Assembly (NCBI GenBank): GCA_946894095.1
Contig: OX335657.1
Coordinates: 10,602,001 to 10,666,000 of the forward strand
Source: Incurvaria masculella
Taxonomy: Eukaryota; Arthropoda; Insecta; Lepidoptera; Incurvariidae
DNA: 64,000 bases
Direction of reading: 5' to 3'
Made by a program: the position numbers and the translations under genes. Below the pieces are notes generated by a model. That model was not told the origin of the DNA, did not search any database, and was given only the letters and a program-made list of their open reading frames with translations. The stretch's first letter is position 1; each line of letters begins with the position of its first letter. This document shows, piece after piece, positions 54,151-64,000 of the stretch.

Positions 54151-56220
54151 AGCCGTCTCAATGTCTCTGTTGTCAACGTTCGTTTCGAGCCGTTCCGTTC
54201 CGTTCGAAATTCGAACTTATTGTTCGTGTCCGAGGTCCAGTATCGATCTCTTAATCTTTTGAAATTGGAATTGCGTCATCGACCCAAAAAGACAAAGTAG
54301 TCGCAGCCGTGTCGTCGTCGTCGGCCCGCCATTGTCCGGCTAATGATGAGCCAAAACATTATTTTTAGAAACCTATTCAGCTCGAAGCCGCATCTCAATA
54401 GATCGATGATCTCTTTATGCTCACGATAAACGATTTCAGTCGTCGAGGCACCGTGCCATCTCGTCGCGTGAAAGGGAAAGATCCGGCGGCGTGATAGTTT
54501 TGTGGTGGGTTTGATGTTGGGAACTCACATTTTTGAGTTCTCTCACATATTTAATGACTCAGATGCAGAACAAACAAGTTCACTTTTCAATTTTAGTTAT
54601 AGAGAAATTTAGTAACAGCTATGTAAGGCATAATTTTGGACACCCTTGAAGTCAAAGTAACAGCAATAAAAAATGATTTTGTCGATTTTGATGTAAACAC
54701 ATAGGGCTATGCAAAAATTTACTTTTGAAGGAATTTTATAAACATTTCTATGTGGACTTTAAATACATTTCGTAAAATACAAGTGTTAAAAATCTGTTTT
54801 GGCTCAAAAGACAAACTACTTATCTATTCAGATTTCGGCAAGACTATACAGTGTTATTAGGCGTCGAATATCTTAATTAAGTTGATTTTTTTTTCATCCT
54901 ATTGAAATATTGCACTACATAGGGTCAACAAAGTGGAGTTGATGCTAAAAAACCTTGTTTGAGATTAAGGTTTTTAAGCAGGTCTTATAGTGGAACAGGT
55001 TTGGCCTAAATTATGCATCGAGCTAAGCCTTCACCTCAGCCACAGCGGCCACGATTTAGAAGTATTCGTAACGAGAATAAGTGACTATCTTGATTTAGCC
55101 GCTAAAGAGCGATCGCCTCCGCCTCTAACCAGGCGTCCAGCGGCGAGCGGAACAGCACTGTGTCCGTGTGGTCGTCACTTCATTCAACAAAGACAAAGAC
55201 AGTCGCGACGTTCACTATTCGAGTACATCCTTTTTTGTAACCGCTCCTTCTATGGACCGGCGTGCGTCCGGCGTTAGACAAACATTCGATTTTTGAATGC
55301 CTTTTGTTTGTCTATGGCATTCTTGTCGTTCTAAAAGTTCACACTGAGACGTTCCAAACTCAAAAACTCCCATTTCGCGAACAATTGTCCCATAATATGT
55401 TTTGATGTTTCCAATTATTTCTTGTCTTTGTGTCTGTGTTTTTGTGCGTTGTCTATGGTTAATTGAAGGAGTATGAGCGTGACGGTGGGACTTTGTCGTC
55501 CGATGGTAGTTTTGTTCGATATTGTTTGGAGAGTGTATTGTGAGCTTTATTGTTGCGCGGAATGATTTTATAACGGTGTCGCGTGGCGCGGAAGTTGGCA
55601 TCGTGTCGTACCGTTACCGTCCGCATAGAACATTACTGTTATTGGGCTGCATCTGCAAGCAAACGACGAAATGAGGGCAAACGTTTAGCTTTCATCCAGC
55701 CGCGTAATTATGCGGCCAAGGAAAATAATGGTGCCCCAAATCAAATGATATGGCTTAAGAAATACATATCAAAGTGTACTGGTTCTAAAGAATTCGTGCC
55801 CTAGGTGCTGTTTAAGACCTAATAGCGTGTTTGGTCTTGCCTTTCACCCGAGAAGTGGTGGTTGCACCAATTTGTTTCACCCCGTTTTTTACCCGTTGGT
55901 TGCATAACTATATTTTACCCCGTTATTTTGTTTATTGTTAATTCATCATCCATAGACAGTACACTGCACTCGGATTTGTCATATTTTATCATTAACTAGT
56001 TCAGGAATTCCAGCAAAGAAGAACTGGCAAGAAAATCCCCTGAAAAAAGTATTTCCCACTGTTTACAATCACAGGTATAAACACACAATTAATATGAATT
56101 GACGAGAATCAACTATTCAAGTCGGATGCAACAGTTCATGACAAATATCAGTTTAAGTGTAAAGATCATGCCCGCCATCTAACATGTTGCCAATGGAGTG
56201 GACGGCTGCCAAATTTTGCC
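54151..56220. other. Intergenic, moderately GC-rich in part
   Basis: 55060-55270 and 55580-55720 have higher GC and short open frames on both strands, but no recognised family. No tandem or inverted repeat stands out. Confidence 0.4.
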
Positions 56221-56323
56221 ACAGATGGCGCCACATAAAACTGTGCCACAGTCGAGTCGAAAACATCCAAGGACATTAGGTAAACAAGAGATTCTTGGCA
56301 CAGGTTTATGTGGCGCCATCTAC
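56221..56323. mobile_element. Short foldback element with 'GCGCCATCT' ends
   Basis: CAGATGGCGCCACATAAAAC TGTGCCA and TGGCACAGGTTTATGTGGCG CCATCT are near-perfect complements separated by about 50 bp. Confidence 0.8.
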
Positions 56324-56727
56324 GCAAAGCTTTGCGCCGTGCATCTCAAGTAAGTCCCCACAAACAGCACCCGTTCAAGAGCATCTCGCCGGGCACAGCC
56401 ATCGCCTCTCTCAATCACATTTTAGGGAAACAGGAGACCCGAACCCGTTAGTTGCTTAACTTTATTTCACTCCGTTACATGGCCGTTGGTTGTACTACTT
56501 TATTTCACGTTTCGAGTTTGGTATGGTATAAAACGAATGATTAAGGTAAAACCAAACTTCTTGAGGTGACATTCTTGTGACTTCATTGTGTTAGGCTCTG
56601 TGGTAGGTAACTCAAGAGATAGCTAGAAGACAGTATTGGAGTGGAATGAGGTCACCATTAGTCAACCACTGGGTAGGGATAGATGTACCGACTATTTTAT
56701 TAGCGTTAGCCGCAAGTGATACCCTCA

Positions 56728-57095
56728 GTACAGCTCGTGGTCTAGGGGCTAGAAGACATGCCTTTCATGCGAGAGGTCTGGGTTCAATTCCTAGCCTGGT
56801 CATATACCACTTTATTTCTTATTCTGCATTTCGTTACGAATGCGAGCTGTTTCTTGATTCGGAACCCATGTAAGACTGTAGGTCCCCCCCTAGGCGGTAG
56901 AGCTTAGCCCGCCCGGATTGGTACTACCGCATTGGATGAAACTATGGTTGAAGCGACAGTAAAAATTGTCCGTGTTTTCCATCCGTTCAATGTAGCCTGA
57001 ACGGCACTTAATTACTTCGGGAATAAGGTGTCTGGGGTTAATATCATAACGGTAGTTGTGTGGTATTAGCCGTCCATGTCAGGTTGAATAAAAAC
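56728..57095 (+). mobile_element. SINE with tRNA-like head, full length
   Basis: GCTCGTGGTCTAGGGGCTAG (A-box TGGTCTAGGGG) and GGTCTGGGTTCAATTCCTAG (B-box GGTTCAATTCC) are spaced as in tRNA genes. They are followed by ATTTCGTTACGAATGCGAGC, the shared body (TAGCCCGCCCGGATTGGTAC, GTCCGTGTTTTCCATCC) and the tail GGTATTAGCCGTCCATGTCA. This is the best reference copy of the tRNA-headed type in the window. Confidence 0.88.
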
Positions 57096-57529
57096 TATTT
57101 TTTTTGTTTTCTTAAGATCGCAAGAGATTTTTTTTTTATCTAATCTCAATACATTTTTATTTTAATATTTGGTCGCAACAACTTGGCGTCCAATGCCTGT
57201 AGTCATTTCATTCGTGTTCGTTAAAATATCTTAAAAAATAACAATCCTAACAAGGTAGGTAGGACATTTTTAATGGGCAAAACTATAATTATGTATTCGC
57301 CTCATAATCTACTAATTTGTCAGAATAATAATTAATTTTAAGATGTATTATACGCTCATCAGAATCTAATACGAGTAACACAGGCCAATAAGTAAATTAT
57401 ATTATTTTAAATTGCCAAAGCGTTGGTCATCAGCATACAAATGTATCCAAACATACCATTAAGTTGCATTCAAGATGAAGACATACGTAATTAAGAAAGG
57501 CAACCCGACATTAGTGTTGTATAATTCGC
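57096..57529. other. AT-rich interval before the CpG island
   Basis: Nothing recognised. Confidence 0.4.
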
Positions 57530-58563
57530 CACACGGTGACTCCCCGCCACCTCCCCTCCCCTGCCGTCCCCCCCTCACGCCCGCCCGCCCGCGCGTAACA
57601 CCAGCAGCCGCCCGTCCGACCGCGGGGCATAAATAATGTATTACGAGCACACAAACATCACCCAACGAGAATATTATTTATTCATACGCAACCGAGCAAT
57701 TCACGGAGGCTCTAATGCGCTCGCGCGGCCTACATGCGGACGGAAGGCGTAACCCGGTGGCTGTCGGCCGTCCCGCTCGCTCGCCCGCCGCGCGCGCCGC
57801 GCGAGCGAGACGCCGCGACACGAATTTATCGAAACGAAATAAAAAACAACGCCGCTACTGCACTCCGCATCGCCTTCACAAAACTAGAAACGTTTTCCCA
57901 CCGGGCGAGAGGGAGGGAAGATGCGGCGCTCGGGGCGCGGCCGGTTCGAGCGGGACACGTATGTTTCCGCCGGCGATGCGAGGGAGGGGGGTGCGCGGGG
58001 CGCGGGACGGGAGTGGAGCGGCGGATCGCTGCCGGTGTTGCGCGCACGCACCGCCGCGATCCGCGCAGCGTCGCAACAAAAGTGACCTTTACTCGCTGAA
58101 CTTAGGAAGCGTGGGTCGCTCGGGCCGGCCATTACATTCAATCTGTCGTCCGGCGCGGCGGTGGCGGCGGCGCGCGGGCGAGCGAGACGGCGCGAGGTCC
58201 GCGAGCTGCGGCGCCGCCGCCCGGAGAATGCGTGATCTGTATCGGGCGGGGCGGCGCGGGGGTGAGGCGGGGAGTTCGGAAGCGGCTCGCTGGGAGCCGC
58301 GGCTGCCGCTGCCACCGCCGCGACTCCTGGGGTTATTCTTCCTCCGGCCACTACTGAGCGTACTCCTCGTCTCACCGTGCCACCGCCGCCACCGCCGCCA
58401 CCGCCGCCGCCGCCACCGCACTCGCCCAGTCCGCGCCGCGCCGTCACACAGCACGGGAGTCGCAGATAAATTACACCTTTCTTACTGCTTTCGGACGAGC
58501 AGAGCAATTTAAAAGTATACATCAATCATTTCGGTTATCGCGAGCCGCCTGCAGCAGCGAACG
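57530..58563 (+). promoter_or_regulatory. CpG-island promoter with probable non-coding first exon
   Basis: About 57540-58450 is extremely CpG-rich (CCGCCGCGCGCGCCGCGCGA, CACCGCCGCCACCGCCGCCA), with AT-rich DNA on both sides. After the island, CGCAGATAAATTACACC leads to CAGCAGCGAACG|GTGAGTACT at 58561-58570, a consensus 5' splice site. I infer a + strand gene whose first, non-coding exon ends at 58563 and whose next exon lies beyond the window or is too short to see. Long open frames through the island on both strands (one of 265 codons) are arginine- and alanine-rich composition artefacts. The gene is unknown. Confidence 0.5.
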
Positions 58564-59731
58564 GTGAGTACTCACTGAACATAATTACCTGGCCGTCTTA
58601 TCTATTGCTCACTTAGTGCCGTGAGATCTGTGCGTACGTCTCTAATACAATTTCGACTTTATCCAAGATTATGAAGAATAATCAATAAATTCATACCACT
58701 GTTAATATAAGTAAGACGGGATATTACAGTAAGTTTTAGAAAGTTTATTGTTTTATTGGTCGAAACATTGTCATTTTATATTAATTTTAAAATTAAGCTT
58801 AAATTGTGGAGCGGTATATTTATTTTAAGGTTTTCCGATTTGATAGCAAGTTGTCCAAAGTAATGACAAGCTGCGAAACCTGCACCCGCGAAGTAAAAGA
58901 ATTCAACGCGCACGCTCGTGACAGGTTTTCTGACTTCTGAATATTTTTGAAGATTTATTTCAGTGATTTATTAAAAAGACGTATGTCAAACTTTATTCAA
59001 ATATAGTGTGTATTCCAATGAGATTCTTGTAAAATAAGTTTTCTTGTTATAAACCTTATAAAAAACGAATAAACTTGAAAGATTATAATAAAAAATAAAT
59101 AATAATAATCAGCTTATTGATATTCTTTACGTTTATAAAGTAATGGCATTAAGAGGATAATGAAATGCCTGATTAAATAAATGATCTGAGAGCTACGTCG
59201 GTAATTATTTGTTTATAACTTATATCCATGATGTAGACCTCTAAAAAATTGCACCTTAAATATGTGCCATTCCATTAAAATCAAAAACCCAATATTTGGT
59301 TTGCTTAGCATACTAAGATACAATATTTTATATTTTATTTATTTTTACGGAGTGCTGGTTAAAAATAAATTTCTGATTAAACACGTATTCTTTTTAAAGT
59401 ATCGAAGGAAACTTAAGTTGTTAGAACCTAAATGTTACGTATTTAATTGGTGACTAATTTTAACCAGCGCTGTTGCACTCTTCACTTAATCATTTAAAAA
59501 TAATACCTACATGAGCCACCCACAGAAAATATACAGCAGTAACTGGGTATTGTTTCCATGTAAAATCTATGAGTATCCACTGAAATTAGCATATAAAATG
59601 TATTTCATTTCACCAGAAAGTCAGAACACAAATAACCCAGCTGATACGTGTCCCGCTGTTATTTAACGATGCGAAAGGGTTGGATAGGAATCTTTAGAAG
59701 CTTTTACACTTTCACGCCGCCCCCCCCCCTC
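58564..59731. other. Probable first intron, AT-rich
   Basis: No exon, repeat or element was recognised. If the donor at 58564 is real, this is intron sequence. Confidence 0.4.
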
Positions 59732-59843
59732 CCGCACCCCCGCACACCCCCGCACACCCCCGCACACCCCCGCACACCCCCGCACACCCCCGCACACCCC
59801 CGCACACCCCCGCACACCCCCGCACACCCCCGCACACCCCCGC
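59732..59843. repeat. 10-bp microsatellite (CGCACACCCC)n
   Basis: Ten exact units of CGCACACCCC run from 59741 to 59840, preceded by a C-rich variant (CCCCCCCCCTCCCGCACCCC). The open frame across it (proline, threonine, histidine) is an artefact. The C-rich strand carries regular C4-5 runs and the opposite strand regular G-runs, so quadruplex or i-motif folding is possible. Confidence 0.95.
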
Positions 59844-61140
59844 CGGCGCCCCAGTCGGCGCTCTCAGCGTCTCAATAAAATATTCACCTTATTATGCGTT
59901 TTTTCCCCCCAAAATCATACGCAAGCGCGCGCCGCCCGAGAGGGCGAGGAGTCGAACGTTTCGACACGATTTATGGTTTATTTAACAATAAAAGTGGACA
60001 GGTACGATGACAAAAAATGCAGCCGAATGGGGAATATTGTGCTCAAAATCGATTGCTTTTGTGGTAGGTATTCAAACGCTTATAAAATTATTCAGTTTTT
60101 TTTATTGGCCGATCATGGGAAGGTAAAGAACTTAAATGACCTATTATTTATGTATTTTTTCGTATAAAAAAAAATTAAAACCAGAACGCTCCTACCTATT
60201 TTTAGCCGACTTCTTTATTATTAAAGAGAGCCCTGAATTTTATTTTTTATTTTCCGGCCATTATTTGTATTCAACACTGACGGCCCACAATGTCCAGGGA
60301 TCAAAGGGATTCGGAACAGCTCTTTTTAGTTCACATCTGGAAACCACCCACAGCAAAGCCTGATATAGTAAATCTAATTTTAAAAAAGTTTCATCAAAAT
60401 CGGTGTAACTGTAAAAAGGCCAAATAAATTGTTCAGCTTTATTATATTAGTACACGGGAACATAGATATGCGAAGCAACCAAGGAATCCTCCAGAGCGAA
60501 TAGTTTGCTTTGGTTGCTGAGCGAAGGATCAATAATTCACCCACAGCCGTAATTAAAGTCAGAGTCACCGGCAGACACACACAATGCGCACTCATTAATG
60601 AGTGTGGCTATACACGTCGGACTGTACAGAGGCGGTACGGTGGTATACGTGTTGTTCTGTACCGTCGACGTTACTGGCAAGGTTCCTTTGCGTGGACAAT
60701 CAAATATAATGGAGGGATTTCAGTAAATTGCCTTAGTTCTAAGATAAATAATGGCCAGGTTGCGTGATTAAGTATGTGATGTTTATACCATCTTAGGTTT
60801 ACTACCGACAATATTTAGTAAAAAAAAACCAAAAAAAAGCCTGAAAATTATGCAACCTTTTCGTTGATAAGTCTTGATTGCATTAACCTTAGTAAAAAAT
60901 TATGAGATTCGGTGGTTCTTGAAAGCAATATTCAATAACATAAAATATCTTCCAAATTACAGTTTTAATAATATAAAATGAATAAAAGCGGGTAGGAGAC
61001 GTCGGGCGTAGAAGAAGCGAAGCTTTTTGTGGGCGAGAAGCGAGTCCATTTAGTGATCAGATTATATCAGAGATCAAAACACGAAAAAAATAATCGAATC
61101 CGAGTGTGTAATATATATCTAATGGACGAAATAAAGAAAC
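59844..61140. other. AT-rich interval, no gene recognised
   Basis: A short GC-rich patch with CGCGCGCCGCCCGAGAGGGC lies at 59924-59952. A frame near 60510-60767 has no known similarity. Confidence 0.45.
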
Positions 61141-61144
61141 TTAA

Positions 61145-61297
61145 GGGCTTTTTCACCTGCTGCTGATTAGCTTAATCGCCGAATATTAAGGGCCTTTCTT
61201 AGCAGCTTGCAATAAATACCAGTACAAGATAATCAGCACTTTAGTACTAAAGGCCCTTTAACGATTAAAATAAATTAGCACTTGGTGAAAACCAGAC
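61145..61297. mobile_element. TTAA-flanked short MITE ('GGGC-TTTTTCACC' family), copy 2
   Basis: It is flanked by TTAA at 61141-61144 and 61298-61301. GGGCTTTTTCACCTGCTGCT and TTGGTGAAAACCAGAC are imperfect inverted ends. The interior matches 15995-16153. Length 153 bp. Confidence 0.85.
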
Positions 61298-61301
61298 TTA
61301 A

Positions 61302-63455
61302 ATTGAAACGGATGAACTCGTACACCTGCCGAGGACGATAACGGTTTGTATCAGTTTACTATCTGGCGTTGGAACGCGGAACGAGGTTAAACACCCCTTA
61401 AAATGTATTAGGTGATATTTTCAGGGTACCTAGGTTGGTCAAATCTAGAACTATTCCATACAGTTGCTAGCTCCACGGCTATTCCGCATTTGCGTAAAGA
61501 TCGCGCTACGGCTCATTAAAGTTATAAACTCCACATTTTCAGACACCGCGGTAACGTGCTTCCTTATAGTGATTGCCCTGTAACGCCGAGATTCTGTTTC
61601 ATTTATCACTATGCACGTGTCGTTTTCTTTTATGTCGTTACCCTTTGGTTGAAAGGTAATTCCGTACCGATTTAAAAATCCTAGTTGAAGTAATGTTTGG
61701 TGTCAAATATTTTTGTCCAATTACTATAACAATGCGGTTTTAGATTTGGTATATAGATGGATGGATGCAGATAGAGATGTAATAGAACCAGGCGTTCTCT
61801 AGTCTCCTTCCGAATATTCTGAGCGTTGACTTCGATAAAAAGGAATATATTTAATTGTAAAAATTAAATTCAAGGAAACTCACAACATCACAAAGTCTAA
61901 AACTAAACTGGTTAATTAACGCTGGAGTGGCTTTATTATTTAATAGTCCATAATATTAACTTTTTTCGCCAGTAATCCCGATATATAGCAATGTTAACTA
62001 AATATTGAAAGGATTGATATGTTTTAGAAGTCAACTAAATCAGTTGCAAATCATGCCTAATTCCATATCAATCCAAATAAGTTATATTAATACGCAAAAT
62101 GGTGACAAGTTTTTTTTTAAGAATCAGAATCGCGCCGTTCGATTTCGAAGGCGCACTGTAGTCGACGCCGAGGAGGCGGGTGGTGGGTGTTGCCAACATT
62201 GCGGCAATTTACTGGTGCAATCATATCAGAAAGAATTGCTAATAATATACACTCAATTATATTTTATAGGGCAACGTGAGTATGAGTTGATAATGCGTGC
62301 GCATTATTACATATAAGTATACCATTTTACAGTGAGTGTTGTGTGTGTAAAACTGTGATTTGTTTTATCGAATGTGATGGATGTGTAAAATCGACCGTGA
62401 AGCAAGTATGAAAGGAGGCGGTAAAAAGAACTATTTTATGAATATGCTCCAAGGGATCACTTAAATCAACAGGCCTCTACAAATTTCGTTGCCCGCTTTA
62501 TAACCATAATTCGGAATGTTCCTACAGTCCATCCTTCCGTAGTCAATGCCTCATTCTTACACAATGTTTAAGATTGTACATGCATTGATTAAACGCTTTA
62601 CCTGCGTTGCGGATATTGACCGCAAATATTGAAAATATTTTCATCATTAACAAAATCATATTTTTCATCAGCCATTACAATATTTTTGTGCTAAGCAAGT
62701 ACGTAGCTTTTTTTGCAATAATTCATGGCTGGACTTTAGAGTTCTGCATACATATCGCATTAGCGACTTACTTATTTGTTTTGTTTCTCTGACGTTACGA
62801 GCTGATCGTTCAGCCCCTTGTCAAGGAGGCATCCGCCAGTTCGTCTGCTGCGTACGAACGTGGAAACCGCCCCGCCGCGTGAAAAGCCGTAACATTTTTC
62901 AAATATGTAAATTATTTGTTTGATTTCGCATCAAAGATAAATCTGTATAATTTGTGCGAATCATTAATTTCATAAAATGGAGGGAATATTACTCAATAAA
63001 CATTTTAAAATGGTTCCGCTTACGGACCTCTCTTCGGTTTTTGCGCGAGCCTTATTGACCAGTCTCACCGCAATATTCCCTTCGGGCAATAAAACGCGCG
63101 AAAATGAAGACACACAAACATTTAACCACCCAAAAACTGCAGGAAAAAGTAAATATCGTAAAGTTATGTCGTCGGCGCCAGGCGAAGTGCCAACTGGCCA
63201 AATTTACGGCGCATTACTGTCACAGAGCTGCCCGGACAATCGCTCATGGAGCAACGTAGGGCGGACCACACTGGTGAGGTACAGGCGCTTCGGGGTATGC
63301 AGACACGCTTCATAAACTGGACACTTACTAGAAACTTCTTTATGAGCCTTGGTTAGTTAAGTATTTGTGACTTTTGCCTAGAACCACGAGGGGTACATAG
63401 AGGAATTAGCGGGGACGCAACTAAAACCACTCTTTATCACATTGACTAAAGTAAG
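61302..63455. other. Intergenic or intronic, no gene recognised
   Basis: No exon or known repeat was recognised. 62810-62890 is GC-richer. 63388-63445 has weak similarity to the left end of the hAT-like family (GAGGAATTAGCGGGGACGCA), which would fit the array that follows. Confidence 0.4.
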
Positions 63456-64000
63456 TACTAAGGCTGAGATAAATAGTCGCAACAGATACTAAGGCTGAAA
63501 TCAATAGTCGCAACCGATACTAAGGCTGAGATAAATAGTCGCAACAGATACTAAGGCTGAAATCAATAGTCGCAACCGATACTAAGGCTGAGATAAATAG
63601 TCGCAACAGATACTAAGGCTGAAATCAATAGTCGCAACCGATACTAAGGCTGAGATAAATAGTCGTAACAGATACTAAGGCTGACATCAATAGTCGCAAC
63701 CGATACTAAGGCTGAGATAAATAGTCGTAACAGATACTAAGGCTGACATCAATAGTCGCAACCGATACTAAGGCTGAGATAAATAGTCGTAACAGATACT
63801 AAGGCTGACATCAATAGTCGCAACCGATACTAAGGCTGAGATAAATAGTCGCAACAGATACTAAGGCTGAAATCAATAGTCGCAACCGATACTAAGGCTG
63901 AGATAAATAGTCGTAACAGATACTAAGGCTGACATCAATAGTCGCAACCGATACTAAGGCTGAGATAAATAGTCGTAACAGATACTAAGGCTGACATCAA
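63456..64000. repeat. 31-bp tandem array, 62-bp dimer organisation, running off the window
   Basis: Units TAAGGCTGAGATAAATAGTC GCAACAGATAC and TAAGGCTGAAATCAATAGTC GCAACCGATAC alternate strictly, giving a 62-bp dimer. About 17 units are visible and the array continues to the right. The monomer belongs to the same family as the array inside X3 at 47738-48361, but this array is more homogeneous. Confidence 0.96.

Noticed and set aside
56728..56815. tRNA gene
   Set aside because: A and B boxes are present, but no acceptor-stem pairing was found and the segment continues into the SINE body.
57715..58525. 265- and 213-codon open frames on opposite strands
   Set aside because: Both are arginine-, alanine- and proline-rich and lie in a CpG island where stop codons are rare by composition. 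No domain was recognised.

Overview
The window looks like a stretch of a lepidopteran (moth or butterfly) nuclear genome. It is AT-rich, has spliced genes with GC-rich exons, and is packed with short repeats of types I know from Lepidoptera: TTAA-flanked MITEs, the 'CCGGCCAAGTGCGAGTCGGA ... GGGTACGGAACCCT' repeat, 'AACCGACTTC..GGAGGAGG' repeats, the 'GGAGGCC..CAGCAGTGG' LINE tail and SINEs. The species cannot be named from this sequence alone.

The only clear host gene is the 3' half of a PIWI-clade Argonaute, most like Ago3. It lies on the + strand as six exons at 7122-13555, ends at a stop codon, and has all four slicer residues (D, E, D, H). The six exons join in frame across introns of phase 0, 0, 1, 2 and 2. 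They encode about 439 residues: linker 2, MID and PIWI. The exons for the N, PAZ and first linker domains are not in the window. Ago3 normally works in the germline piRNA ping-pong cycle against transposons, yet its introns and 3' flank are full of transposons. They hold a 971-bp foldback element, a LINE tail, several SINEs and, 54 bp after the stop codon, a hAT-like element. Two decayed duplicates of one PIWI exon lie in the last intron.

Layout: 1-3075 is a 100-bp satellite with higher-order structure. 3076-7121 is intergenic sequence with a repeat fragment, a MITE and a SINE. 7122-13555 is Ago3. 13610-37630 is repeat-rich intergenic DNA with a dead mariner transposase, nested MITEs, a Penelope-like remnant, hairpin elements and two tandem arrays (27 bp x 9 and 77 bp x 8). 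40320-43030 is a CpG island followed by a large 81-bp minisatellite and a hAT-like end. 43030-57500 holds SINEs, hairpin elements and a hAT-like element with 8-bp target duplications that contains a 31-bp tandem array. 57530-58563 is a strong CpG island ending in a consensus splice donor, probably the promoter and non-coding first exon of a + strand gene whose body lies to the right. 59741-59840 is a 10-bp microsatellite. 63456-64000 is a second array of the 31-bp family that runs off the window.

The most unusual signals are these. (1) A hAT-like MITE family appears to generate tandem arrays, and the 81-bp minisatellite unit itself resembles the element's end. (2) One SINE body is found behind two different pol III-type heads, one 5S-rRNA-like and one tRNA-like. 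(3) Three nested insertions have their empty sites preserved in the window. (4) The Ago3 locus carries duplicated pseudo-exons and a long intronic hairpin. No CRISPR array, operon or genuine rRNA or tRNA gene was found. Most open reading frames here are chance products of repeats.
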